Shown here piece by piece: positions 10,201 through 18,214 of a stretch of DNA of 64,000 bases (its first letter is position 1; each line of letters starts with the position of its first letter). Under the pieces are notes generated by a model, which made no database searches, was not told where the DNA came from, and saw only the letters and a program-made list of their open reading frames with translations. This DNA is from GCA-2683135 sp964507445 (lineage in GTDB: Bacteria; Planctomycetota; GCA-002687715). The stretch covers positions 139,174 to 203,173 of the forward strand of contig CAZDQF010000007.1 of assembly GCA_964507445.1 (NCBI GenBank), read 5' to 3'. The position numbers and the translations under genes were made by a program.

Positions 10201-10500
10201 CGCATCGGTTTCGCCGTCCAGTCGCCGGTGGTGATCGGCACCTCGGCGGCGATGACGGTGGGCGGCTCGGCCGTGCCCGGCTGGATGGCGTCGCTCTGGT
10301 TCAACGTCAACGGGCTGAAGGAGCTGCTGGTCCTGGACCACGCGCCGCCCCCGTGGACGACGCTGCCCGCTGGCTGGCGTGAGCTGGCGTTCGAGACCGT
10401 GGTCCCGGGGGCTGTCCCGGTGGTGCCTGGTGTGATCTACGGGGTCAGCGGTCACACGGCGGCCGGCATCGTCGTACAGGCCGGCGCCTGGTTCCAGTAG
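7288..10500 (+). CDS. secreted heparinase II/III-like polysaccharide lyase
   Basis: This exported protein of 1070 residues probably degrades uronic-acid-containing polysaccharide. An N-terminal signal sequence (LLMALVLVASHLVGQ) is followed by RPRLLFTAAEI, the usual beginning of heparinase/alginate-lyase-type alpha-toroid domains. A heparinase II/III-like beta region follows, with NHHAIGGGG near 393 and HSHEDDGHIDV near 430, then a YEQRWH segment. A run of prolines near 771-785 links to about 280 residues of beta-rich C-terminal domains of unknown function. I chose ATG 7288 because it precedes the signal peptide; an in-frame GTG at 7270 is possible. The gene converges on a glycosyltransferase gene with only 9 nt between stops. 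Confidence 0.85.
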   Translation: MSPNSRSPISRPRLLMALVLVASHLVGQGLPSAPPARPRLLFTAAEIPTLQARAARGGVPGWAFSQLSSGASFQTASNQASWQVYRSIRFMLEAAVRWRVTNNTGARSSALNLLIRGGTNAIGYLTPTGSNKPYVEATYVGAIAMAFDLLYDDLTVNERATIVSELQAWNSAMSSGSAGPGSYNQYGGATDNHSFAWNTAIALSLLAIWGEPGVDHGATVQGIDAALAKLEDGYRDAFSPDGSYDENSGYALYGGCSSLRAHRAAQLCGFPDRLTGTNVTGTAGWVGRMLMGDSFPWTGDSSPSHRGVEFDPILYWIVGRENDAEGLWHLERVRGDHPVTINTTTFGFSPFVSMFLHFPATLQGQAPEVMSGFYRDNENIAPGGWANWNKTHNHHAIGGGGSAWLHNTSQPGQENPFGVHYVIRDEWMSHSHEDDGHIDVVNQGKHLILDRGYAQQSTFQHAQSSQHNIVTVGGQDFLGASTNYFNAPSPAGRYHGTLKNKLLSPTLDYVHGDHRFMWMMDRADRTVVMIKDPADPFVVVLDQVRKSPGYHTYEQRWHAAGPLTGSGSVADPAVVSSGGATLRGVWLEPPQVNVVQGGQQSNAGITFHDNRVLVPGTSDTTILNLWYSGSLQGAAPLPGATANTRGATLTWSADRVDKIMAPIQAGVAADAEHTLDGCFAWLRRDAAGQTIAYAVGESVSLVQSGAALLTSDEPISAVIQGSEIWATRSVGADPAVLPHVTLRVPGAVSRVVLDGADVPFVQSGDTVSIGAPPPPPPPASPPATKDRFYSFTDGQALDAVLSGPAEMLNGFLMAAGGEVTLQPCGGDAYPAKPLWISLELGLSRGYLGRLSFESVGLTPQIASLDLIGTPTADILVTSQTLLAPPMNVTVPRAPSMHTRVSVVFRPTLGTVDILDRFGAVVGSGVCGVLSQDFKVTLSLEDGTVIDNLGVYDSAENGVDPMGVAVWLLPDGRIGFAVQSPVVIGTSAAMTVGGSAVPGWMASLWFNVNGLKELLVLDHAPPPWTTLPAGWRELAFETVVPGAVPVVPGVIYGVSGHTAAGIVVQAGAWFQ

Positions 10501-10509
10501 GGGAACCCG

Positions 10510-12423
10510 TCACCTGCCGCCGTCGAGGCGGCGCAGATGGGGTAGGAGCTCCTCCCCACTGCTCGTCGGCGAGGGAACCCCGAGCGTCTTCATGGCGGCG
10601 CGGACCCGGTCCTCGGCGTCGTCATCAGCCTCCAGGGCCCGCCTCAGCCATCGAGCGGCCTGCCCGGGTCGGTCACGCCTCAGGGAGGCCAGCTGAAGGG
10701 CAGCGCCGGCGGGATCGTCACCGGTCCTGTAGGCGTCCACCTGGGCGCCGCCGTCCGCCTCCGCCTCCGACCATGCGCGGAGCGCCTCGCTCCTCCCGGG
10801 GTGATCTCGGGCCACGAACACTCCCAGCCGACTCCCGTCCGGGAGCGGCACCTCCTCCTCGAGGGAGAACGCCTTCCTCAGCGCGCTGTCGGGGTCGAAC
10901 AGGGCCTCGCTGGTCCTTGCTCCGTACTCGTGGAGCTTGCGCCCGCGGCCGTAGCGGACCCACATGGTGCCGGTCTTGGCCAGGATGAAGCGCGCGTCCA
11001 GCAGACCTGGGGTGTCTGCGGCGACCCGGTCCAGGGGGTAGGGCTCGTGGGCTGGATGACCGGGGGGCCAGGAGAACGGGATGAGGCCGAGGGCCATGGA
11101 GCGCCCACGGAGATCCCGGACGTACCAGAACCCGTCTTCCCGGAAGCCGGTCAGATTGAACAGCAGCAGCACCGGTGTGCTGTCGTCCCTGGCTCCGGCC
11201 TCTTCGAGGGCTTGGAGGACCCTGGCGTAGGGCCAGCGGTCCACCTCAGGCGGCCCAGGGACCGGTGAGGGCTCCGACAGCAGCGGCAGCCGGCGGTCGG
11301 CCAGGGGCACGGTGAGTTGATCTGCTGCGGCGCAGAACGAGCCTTGCAGCGCCGCGGCGGCCACCTGTCCGGTCAGGAGCAGGGACAGGGCGACGCGGAG
11401 GTCCCGTCGCTTGATGGACAGCACCCCGTGGCTGGCGGCGATGGCGAGGGCGGGGACCACGGGCAGCAGGTGCCGGGGCTTCTTGGTCATCACCAGGGAG
11501 AAGGTCAGGACAGGGATGGCGGTCCAGACCAACATCCTCACGGCCATCGGCCGATCCCGTCGCAGGAGGACGACAAAGCCCGCCATGGCTGCCAGCGCGC
11601 ACGGCAGGCCGAGCCCTACCAGGGCCAGCTGGCGAGGGTAGTAGAGCAGACCGTCGAGCCCTGTCTGAGCGGACATGTACCCCTCACCCCCGACCACTCC
11701 GCCCTGGAAGAAGGCGACGACCGCTTGAGCGTTGACCACGTACCAGGGGCCCGCCATCACCGCCGCCAGGCCGACCGCGCAGGCCAGGGCGCGGACGGCA
11801 CCGGATCTCCAAACGGAGACCGCCAGGGGAGCGACGACGAACACCGGATAGGTCCACTTGGTGAGGCACCCAAGGCCCAGCAGCGCGCCCAGGACCACCC
11901 AGCTGCGGCGGCGTCGCAGACCGTCGGAGCAGAGGAGCCACCACCAGGTCAGGAGGACCACGGGCACCAGGCAGGCCTCCACGTAGTACATGTGCTGGAA
12001 CGCGAACAGCAGCGGCGCGAAGGACGTCAGGGCGGCGGCCAGGCAGGCGCCCCAGGGGCCAAGGCTCCGGCGAGCCAGGAGGTAGCTGGCGAAGGTCGTG
12101 AGAGCGGCGAGCAACACGTTCACCATGCGCGCGTCGTGGTAGCCGCCGCCCAGCACGGTCATGGTGCAGGCTCCGAGGATCGGATAGAGCGGCGGGTGGG
12201 TCCCACGGAGGGTCGCGACGCCCCAGAGGTCTCCCTGGTCCAGGTGTCGCTCCGCTGCCGTGGAGGCGAGCCAGTAGCGGTGCTGGTCCATGAACGGGAC
12301 GCGGGAGTCGTTGGTGAGCCACAGGAGCTGCAGGGCCGAGACCATCAGCGCGAGGCAACAGACGGCCCAAGGGGCGCGGCCGCGCCCCTTTTCGCTGCCA
12401 CCCATGGCCTGCTCCGATCCCAT
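10510..12423 (-). CDS. GT39-like membrane glycosyltransferase (ArnT/PMT superfamily)
   Basis: This polytopic membrane protein of 637 residues resembles dolichyl-phosphate-mannose mannosyltransferase/ArnT-type enzymes, which transfer sugars from polyprenyl-phosphate donors outside the cytoplasmic membrane. About 10-12 hydrophobic helices fill the first 370 residues. The first loop contains DQHRYW and GTHPPLYPI, the acidic-plus-HPPLYP pattern of the superfamily. A soluble C-terminal part of about 250 residues ends in a short helical, TPR-like stretch (QAARWLRRALEADDDAEDRV). The start is ATG 12423 because a near-perfect AGGAGG lies 3-4 nt upstream; the frame is open further but without such a site. 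Substrate unknown. Confidence 0.8.
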   Translation of the reverse strand: MGSEQAMGGSEKGRGRAPWAVCCLALMVSALQLLWLTNDSRVPFMDQHRYWLASTAAERHLDQGDLWGVATLRGTHPPLYPILGACTMTVLGGGYHDARMVNVLLAALTTFASYLLARRSLGPWGACLAAALTSFAPLLFAFQHMYYVEACLVPVVLLTWWWLLCSDGLRRRRSWVVLGALLGLGCLTKWTYPVFVVAPLAVSVWRSGAVRALACAVGLAAVMAGPWYVVNAQAVVAFFQGGVVGGEGYMSAQTGLDGLLYYPRQLALVGLGLPCALAAMAGFVVLLRRDRPMAVRMLVWTAIPVLTFSLVMTKKPRHLLPVVPALAIAASHGVLSIKRRDLRVALSLLLTGQVAAAALQGSFCAAADQLTVPLADRRLPLLSEPSPVPGPPEVDRWPYARVLQALEEAGARDDSTPVLLLFNLTGFREDGFWYVRDLRGRSMALGLIPFSWPPGHPAHEPYPLDRVAADTPGLLDARFILAKTGTMWVRYGRGRKLHEYGARTSEALFDPDSALRKAFSLEEEVPLPDGSRLGVFVARDHPGRSEALRAWSEAEADGGAQVDAYRTGDDPAGAALQLASLRRDRPGQAARWLRRALEADDDAEDRVRAAMKTLGVPSPTSSGEELLPHLRRLDGGR

Positions 12424-12426
12424 GCC

Positions 12427-12432
12427 CCTCCT
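12427..12432 (-). promoter_or_regulatory. ribosome-binding site fixing the GT39-like start
   Basis: AGGAGG on the - strand lies 3 nt before ATG 12423. It decides this start over the upstream in-frame ATG at 12483. Confidence 0.7.
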
Positions 12433-12551
12433 CACTGACGAGCTCGCGACCTCCCGCTTCCCCGTGCAGGTACAGAATGTCATGGGCCACCGCCGAAAGG
12501 AAGATGCGTCCCCTTGCGGGACGACGTCGCCGACTCACCGCGGAGGTTCAG

Positions 12552-13346
12552 ATGCCACGGGTCCATCGATTCCTGGATGTCAAGGACGTGCGGTCACGCC
12601 TGGGAGAACTGGAGGAGCTGGGGCTCCACGCGGGCGTGGACCTGACCCAGACCGAGAGCCTGTTCGGTACGAGATGGGATCGTGAGGCGCGTGAGCTGGG
12701 CCGCATGCTGCGAGGTCGCGGTCGTCGCGTCATCGTCCGGGGGCCCGGAGAAGACCACCCGCTCGGCGCTCGGGACAGCTACGTCTTCGATCAGGTGCGC
12801 GCCTGCCACGACCGAGCCATGACCGCGGCGGCCCACTACGGCGCAGAGCACTATCTGGTGCGGCTGTCTTCTTCCCATGGCCTGCCTCGGTCGGCGCGCA
12901 TCGCGCGCCGTGAGAGCACGGTCCGCATGGTCCGACAGCTATCGGCGTCGGCGCGAACCCGGGGCATGGTGTTGGCGGTGGAGCAGCACCTGGAGAACGA
13001 CCCCGACACCCTGGAGGCGGTCGCTGACCTGCAGCGCTCCGTCGGCGGAGGGTTGGTCTTCGCCCCCGCGCTGGCCGTCGCCGCGGGGCACGAAGATGAC
13101 GCCGAGACGGGCGCCCCCGGGGCGGAGTTGATGGTGGGGTTGGACCTGACCGACCGCAGGCCCCAGGACCTGGAGCCTCGCGCCCCTGGTAGCGGAGTCC
13201 TGGGAGGGATGCCTTCGGTGGCGGAGCTGTTGAACCGCGAAGGCCTGGAGTTCGTCTGTGTCAGCGGCCCCGTGGGCGAGACCCGACAGATGGTGACGGG
13301 ACTCAATGAGCTCGCCGAGCGCGTCCCTGGCAGCGTGGCTCCTTGA
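12552..13346 (+). CDS. TIM-barrel protein, sugar-phosphate isomerase/AP endonuclease 2-like
   Basis: This cytoplasmic protein of 264 residues resembles the xylose-isomerase-like TIM-barrel superfamily. It has VRGPGEDHPLGARD, similar to the GP-x-DLxPGs segment of AP-endonuclease-like barrels, then an HYGAEHYLVRLSS strand and MVLAVEQHLENDPDTLEAV, where the superfamily often carries a metal-ligand Glu. ATG 12552 has GGAGG at 12542-12546. The gene diverges from the GT39-like gene across about 128 bp that must hold both promoters. Substrate and metal are unknown; the superfamily call rests on pattern only. Confidence 0.55.
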   Translation: MPRVHRFLDVKDVRSRLGELEELGLHAGVDLTQTESLFGTRWDREARELGRMLRGRGRRVIVRGPGEDHPLGARDSYVFDQVRACHDRAMTAAAHYGAEHYLVRLSSSHGLPRSARIARRESTVRMVRQLSASARTRGMVLAVEQHLENDPDTLEAVADLQRSVGGGLVFAPALAVAAGHEDDAETGAPGAELMVGLDLTDRRPQDLEPRAPGSGVLGGMPSVAELLNREGLEFVCVSGPVGETRQMVTGLNELAERVPGSVAP

Positions 13347-13355
13347 CTCGACGCC

Positions 13356-14144
13356 TCAGCGACGTCCGTAGCTGTTGCACTCGAACACCCTCACGTCCGC
13401 GCCCTTCTCCCTGAGAACCTCCAGGGCTGCGTCCGTGTGAGCCCCGCCGAGCATGATGATGGAGTCGTCGAAGCCGGCGTAGAGCATGTGCTCGATGAGG
13501 TTGCAGGCCGCCGCGCGTCCCCTGGCGTCGACGTTGGCGGTGATGGTCCGGAGGATCGCGACCATCTCCTCCACGGCCTTCATGCGCAGCTCCCGAGGGC
13601 TGTCTGAGCGTCCAGCGACGGTCCGTAGCCGGATGATGTCGCCGAGACGATCCGCGTCCCCCTGATACAGCTCCGGGTCCTCCACGCCCAACACCTCCAG
13701 GACCTGGCGGAACTCCTCCTCGTACCGGATCGGTTGATAGATGGTCAGGCTGTGCAGGTTGTCGCTCCGGGCGAGGGCCTCGCGCACCGCCTCCCGATGG
13801 GCCTTCGCGGCGTCGCTGTCCGTGGGCAGCGGGCCCAGCGCCGCTTCGCAGCCCATCAGCCGGAAGCCCTTCCTGATCAGGAACCCGATGGCGCCGCGGT
13901 TCTCCCGCTGGATGTGGTAGAGGGGGCCGCGGACCCGGGTGATGCCCCCATGGACGTAGTGCCGGTCCCGGATGATCACGACGCGCAGTTGGGAGAGACC
14001 GTCCGCAGCATCTGAGGTCGGGTGGTGGGTGACCTTTCCATAGCGCGCGAGCCCCTCATCCAGGGGGACTTCCGGCCCTGGCTCCGTGACGCAGCCGGTC
14101 ATCAGGGCGGCCAGAGCTGCGGTGAGGGCGATCCTTGGGCTCAT
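13356..14144 (-). CDS. predicted lipoprotein, TraB/ChaN-like appearance
   Basis: An exported lipoprotein of about 262 residues. The signal peptide ends in the lipobox LMTG/C with Cys 18 counted from ATG 14144; ATG 14156 is an alternative start four codons upstream. The mature part has RDRHYVHGGITRVRG, an Arg-rich helical middle, and MLGGAHTDAALEVL near the C-terminus, a GG-x-HT pattern reminiscent of TraB/EreA/ChaN-like proteins. Function not established. It is convergent with the TIM-barrel gene (9 nt between stops) and divergent from the hydrolase gene. Confidence 0.6.
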   Translation of the reverse strand: MSPRIALTAALAALMTGCVTEPGPEVPLDEGLARYGKVTHHPTSDAADGLSQLRVVIIRDRHYVHGGITRVRGPLYHIQRENRGAIGFLIRKGFRLMGCEAALGPLPTDSDAAKAHREAVREALARSDNLHSLTIYQPIRYEEEFRQVLEVLGVEDPELYQGDADRLGDIIRLRTVAGRSDSPRELRMKAVEEMVAILRTITANVDARGRAAACNLIEHMLYAGFDDSIIMLGGAHTDAALEVLREKGADVRVFECNSYGRR

Positions 14145-14194
14145 GGTGGGTATCATGGGGTCGAGCGGATGAGTCATCAACTTCGAGAGCATCC

Positions 14195-15700
14195 ATGACC
14201 TTCCTCATCTTGTTGATATTTGTCCTGCCCGTGGCGGCGCAGGAGCTGGATCTGAACCTGATCCACCGCCGCGCCGGTGAGGAGGTGGCCCGTTCGACCC
14301 TGCGCCTCGATGGGCAGCGGCTCACAGGCGAGTTGACGGGTGGCGGGGTCGTCGTCAAGGGCGAGCTCTCCTTTGACCAGTCCGGCATGGTCCGGGCGTA
14401 CAAGCGCACCACCCGCAGGGACGGGCGGCTGGTGTCCAGCGTCTCGTTGAGGTTGCGGTCGGACGGGTCCGGCTACACGCTCCGTGAGTCCCGTCCCCTC
14501 GGCGGTCGCAGCACCGCCCTGAAGGGCGGACGGGTCAAGATGGTGCTGGACGCGGCGTGGCCGGACTGCGTGATCCCGGTGCTCTCCAAGATCGACGCAG
14601 GGCGGGTGCCGTTGGCTGATCTCGCCCGTGAGAGCGTGGTGCTGGGTGACATCCGACCTCGGGATCATGGGGCTCGTTACCTGGACATCCCCGGCGGAGG
14701 CCCGACCCTCGAGCTGGATGATCAGCGCGGGTTCAGCCGGCTGTTGTTGCCCGGCGATGAGCGTTTGACGGTGACCGTCCGGGGGGAAGACTCCGGCGAA
14801 GGGCCGGAGGTCTCAGCCCCGGCCGGGATCATGGAACAGGAGGTGACCCTCTCCACCGGTCTGGGGGCGACCCTGTCGCTGCCCAGGTCCCGTGAGGGAG
14901 CGTTGCCCGGGGTCGTGCTGGTCACGGACGCCGGGGCCAGGGACCGAGACGGTGTGGGGGAGGGGCTCCTGTCGGCGTTGGTGCGTCACGTGGCCTGGGA
15001 GCTGGCGGACGGCGGCGTGGCGGTGGTCCGGTTCGATCCGCGGGATCCTCGGGACGGCGTCGGCCTGGACACGCTGCGGCGGGACATCCGTGCCGCTGGC
15101 GAGTGGCTGTCCGCGAGACAGGAGGTGGACGCCGGACGCGTCGCGGTGATCGGCCACGGCCAGGGGGCCTTGCTGGGGGTCCTCGCCGCCCAGGATCGGC
15201 CAGATCTCTTTCGCGCCATCGTTGGCCTGGCGCCCCCCGCCCGGCCGCTGCGCGAGGCCATGGTCGCCCGCCTGCGGGCGCGGCTGCGGGCCAACGCCCT
15301 CTCCGCCGAGGCCATGGACGCCGCGGAGCAGCGCCTCAACGAAGAGCTGGACGCCCTCCGTGACGGCACCGAGTCGGGAGCTCAGCGGTTGATGCGGGAG
15401 CTGCTCCCGCGTATCCCCAGCGACGACTACCTGGGGACCAAGGCGCAGCTGCTCCTGCTCTTCGGCGCGCGGGACGAGGAGATCCCGCCTGGTCATCGTG
15501 GGCTGCTGCAGACGGCGGTGGCGCTGTACGGTGGCAAGAACGTTGATCTGCAGGTCATCCCGGGAGCGGATCATGAGTTCCTGGAGCGAGACGGGGGGAG
15601 GGGGTCTTCCGGCGCCGCCGATCTGGCGCGACGACGACACCCGTCCCTCATACCGGTGATCCGCTCATTCCTGGAGACGGCCCTCGCGAAGAAACGGTGA
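14195..15700 (+). CDS. secreted alpha/beta-hydrolase-fold protein lacking the usual Ser nucleophile
   Basis: This exported protein of 501 residues has signal peptide MTFLILLIFVLPVAAQ, about 220 residues of beta-rich N-terminal region, and a C-terminal alpha/beta-hydrolase domain. The nucleophile elbow reads VAVIGHGQGALLG, so position 322 is Gly where GxSxG hydrolases have Ser. The presumed acid D427 (FGARDEE) and His460 (GADHEF) are present. The protein may be non-catalytic, or use an unusual mechanism. ATG 14195 begins the signal peptide. It is followed after 30 nt by a GT4 gene on the same strand, so the two may be co-transcribed. Confidence 0.8.
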   Translation: MTFLILLIFVLPVAAQELDLNLIHRRAGEEVARSTLRLDGQRLTGELTGGGVVVKGELSFDQSGMVRAYKRTTRRDGRLVSSVSLRLRSDGSGYTLRESRPLGGRSTALKGGRVKMVLDAAWPDCVIPVLSKIDAGRVPLADLARESVVLGDIRPRDHGARYLDIPGGGPTLELDDQRGFSRLLLPGDERLTVTVRGEDSGEGPEVSAPAGIMEQEVTLSTGLGATLSLPRSREGALPGVVLVTDAGARDRDGVGEGLLSALVRHVAWELADGGVAVVRFDPRDPRDGVGLDTLRRDIRAAGEWLSARQEVDAGRVAVIGHGQGALLGVLAAQDRPDLFRAIVGLAPPARPLREAMVARLRARLRANALSAEAMDAAEQRLNEELDALRDGTESGAQRLMRELLPRIPSDDYLGTKAQLLLLFGARDEEIPPGHRGLLQTAVALYGGKNVDLQVIPGADHEFLERDGGRGSSGAADLARRRHPSLIPVIRSFLETALAKKR

Positions 15701-15730
15701 CCAGGCCGATAGTCGGCCCAGGAGCAGCCC

Positions 15731-16969
15731 TTGCGCGTCCTTCACGTCCAGGACCACACGATCCCAGAGTTCAGCGGATACGCGTTCCGCAGCCGCTATG
15801 TCGTCGAGAACCAGCGAGCCCTGGGGATCGACGCGGAGGTGCTGTCCTCCGCTCGGCACCGGTCCTTCGAGGACCTGACCGAGCGACTCGACGGGCTCAC
15901 CTTTCACCGCACTCCCTGGCCCACAGGGGCGCTCCAGTCACTCCAGTTGAAGATCCCCTTCTGGCGTGAACGCGTGCTCACGGCGGCCATGGAGCGCCGC
16001 ATCGTGGAGGTGGCTCGCTCCTTCAAGCCGGATGCCCTCCACGCCCACTCGCCGTTCTTCAACGGTCAGGCAGCGCTCCGCGCCGGGCGCTCCGTCGGGG
16101 TTCCTGTGGTCTATGAGATCCGCGCCTTCTGGGAGGATGACGCGGTGGACAAGGGGAAGTTCTCCGAGGGCTCCTTCGTGTACAGGCAGGTGCGGCGATT
16201 GGAGACCGCCGTCTGCCGTCAGGCCGATCACGTGGTCACCATCTGCGGCGGGCTGCGGCAGGACCTGATAGGCCGCGGGATCCCGGGGGAGAAGGTCTCC
16301 GTGGTCTCCAATGGTGTGGACATGGAGAGGTTCAAGCCCACCGCCGCGGACGGGGAGCTGGCGGCCAGGTTGGGCTTGCAAGACAAGGTCGTGGCGGGGT
16401 TCGTCGGTTCGTTCTTCCACTACGAGGGCTTGCCCTTGCTGGTGGAGGCGGTGGCGTTGCTGCGTGAGAAGCACCCGGAGCTGCGGGTCCTCCTGGTGGG
16501 CGGCGGTGAGGACGAGGAACGCACCCGAGCCCGTGCCCGGGAACTCGGAGTGGAGGATCAGGTGATCTTCACCGGGCGGGTCCCACATGCCGAGGTGGAC
16601 GCCTACTACGCGCTCATCGAGGTCCTGGTCTACCCCCGTCTGTCGAAGCGCATCACCGAGCTGGTGACGCCCCTCAAGCCGCTGGAGGCGCTGGCCATGG
16701 GGAAGGGGGTCATCGGCTCTGACGTGGGAGGCGTCAAGGAGCTGTTGACGGATTGCGACTCCGGGCGCTTGTTCGAGGCCGGCTCTGCGGAGGCCCTGGC
16801 CAGGGCCCTGTCGAACTGGATCCAGACCCCGGAGACGGCTCGCGCCGCCGAGCGCGAGGCGGCCCGGGCGGCGGTGTCTCGGGTTCGTACGTGGCGGGGT
16901 CAGGTGGCGCGGGTGCTCCCGGTCTATGAGTCGCTGACGGGGGAGTCGGCGCCTGTATCATCGCTCTGA
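15731..16969 (+). CDS. GT4-family glycosyltransferase
   Basis: This retaining GT-B glycosyltransferase of 412 residues is likely cytoplasmic and membrane-associated, transferring a sugar from a nucleotide donor to a growing glycan or lipid. N-terminal Rossmann half: MRVLHVQDH, KPDALHAHSPF. C-terminal half: VVSNGVDMERF, GFVGSFFHYEG, GRVPHAEVDAYY, and EALAMGKGVIGSDVGGVKEL, the donor-binding region. The start is TTG 15731 with GGAGC 6 nt upstream. Donor and acceptor cannot be deduced. Confidence 0.88.
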   Translation: MRVLHVQDHTIPEFSGYAFRSRYVVENQRALGIDAEVLSSARHRSFEDLTERLDGLTFHRTPWPTGALQSLQLKIPFWRERVLTAAMERRIVEVARSFKPDALHAHSPFFNGQAALRAGRSVGVPVVYEIRAFWEDDAVDKGKFSEGSFVYRQVRRLETAVCRQADHVVTICGGLRQDLIGRGIPGEKVSVVSNGVDMERFKPTAADGELAARLGLQDKVVAGFVGSFFHYEGLPLLVEAVALLREKHPELRVLLVGGGEDEERTRARARELGVEDQVIFTGRVPHAEVDAYYALIEVLVYPRLSKRITELVTPLKPLEALAMGKGVIGSDVGGVKELLTDCDSGRLFEAGSAEALARALSNWIQTPETARAAEREAARAAVSRVRTWRGQVARVLPVYESLTGESAPVSSL

Positions 16970-17081
16970 AGTGAGCTTAGCCCTTATCTCACGTTATGGG
17001 CTCTCCCTGGGATCGTGACTCTGCCGAAGGTAGAATCGTAGTTGCCGCAGCGCACGATCCACCTTGCGTAGCGAGTTAGCG

Positions 17082-18179
17082 ATGGCGTCCACCGTAAACC
17101 TGATGAAGGCTGGGATGGGAGTCTTGTTGCGTCCTCAGAAGGCGTTCAACAAGCCGGTCCACCTGCAGATCGAGCCCACCACGGTCTGCAATCTCAAGTG
17201 CGCGTTCTGCGTACGTGAGAAGAACGTCTTCCGGCCGAAGAGCATCGACATCGAGCGGTTCAGGCAGGTGTTTGATGAGGTCACTCCGGCCCGCGTGACG
17301 TTCGCGGGAGACGGGGAGCCCACCCTCGCGCCGGATATCTGGAAGATGGTGTCCTACGCGTCCAAGAAGGGCGCCAAGACCATCATCACCAGTAACTGGA
17401 CCATCGGTCCCCGTGTCGCCGAGAAGGCGCTGGACGCGGGGCTCTCCGCGCTCCGGGTGAGCATCGACGCGGCCACCGCCTCCACGTACGTGGCCATGCG
17501 GAAGGCGGACTACCACAACACCATCGTGGAGGGCATCCGAGAGCTCCAGCGCTTGAAGAAGGAGCGCGGCGTGGATCGCCCGGACGTGGGCTTCGAGTAC
17601 GTCATGGGTCGAGACAACATCCACGAGATGATCCCGGTCCTGGACCTCGCCGCCGACCTCGGCTTGTGCCGTGTCAACTTCCGGCCCCTCAACCTCGTCG
17701 GCATCGAAGAGCGTGAGGAGGAGTTGCTCGAGGGCATGACGAAGGCCCAGTATCGAGAGGCCCTGGAGGCGGCTCACGCGCACGCCCAGAGTCGGAACAT
17801 GCCCACCAACCTGGCGGAGGTCATCAGCCTGCTGCCGCTCTACGAGGTGCGGTACACCGAGGACTTCAACGCCGAAGGCAAGAGCCCGGATTGCATCTAT
17901 CCCTGGGTCCAGGTCTATGTCAGCGTCGACGGCTACGTGACCCCGTGCTGCGCCCTGCAGATGGACGAGCGCGTGTTCCTCGGCAACATGTTCGAGGACG
18001 GCGGCTTCGACGCGGTCTGGAACGGCGAGGTCTACCGGAAGATGCGCAAGGACGTGGTCAAGCGTCAGGTCGAGTTCAAGTCCTGCGTCACCTGCGAGGG
18101 CCGCGGGCTGGGCAAGGTCGCCAGCCTCGCGTTGAAGACCCCCGGGTTCCTCAAGCCACCGGGGAACAAGGGATCCTGA
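17082..18179 (+). CDS. radical SAM protein with SPASM-like C-terminus
   Basis: A radical S-adenosylmethionine enzyme of 365 residues. The 4Fe-4S/SAM motif is C36-x3-C40-x2-C43 in CNLKCAFC, followed by FAGDGEPTL (the GGE-type SAM-contact motif). The C-terminal part has PWVQVYVSVDGYVTPCC, a GN segment, and FKSCVTCEG, consistent with a SPASM/twitch domain binding an extra cluster. Such proteins modify peptides, sugars or lipids; the substrate is unknown. ATG 17082 was preferred over in-frame TTG 17064. An amidotransferase gene follows after 35 nt, suggesting a two-gene unit. Confidence 0.87.
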   Translation: MASTVNLMKAGMGVLLRPQKAFNKPVHLQIEPTTVCNLKCAFCVREKNVFRPKSIDIERFRQVFDEVTPARVTFAGDGEPTLAPDIWKMVSYASKKGAKTIITSNWTIGPRVAEKALDAGLSALRVSIDAATASTYVAMRKADYHNTIVEGIRELQRLKKERGVDRPDVGFEYVMGRDNIHEMIPVLDLAADLGLCRVNFRPLNLVGIEEREEELLEGMTKAQYREALEAAHAHAQSRNMPTNLAEVISLLPLYEVRYTEDFNAEGKSPDCIYPWVQVYVSVDGYVTPCCALQMDERVFLGNMFEDGGFDAVWNGEVYRKMRKDVVKRQVEFKSCVTCEGRGLGKVASLALKTPGFLKPPGNKGS

Positions 18180-18214
18180 CCCTCCTCGCGGGGGCATAGA
18201 GAGGAAGGGACCGC

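Noticed and set aside
8752..10455. A 567-codon open frame antisense to the lyase gene
   Set aside because: No motifs or signal peptide; fully inside the well-supported lyase gene.
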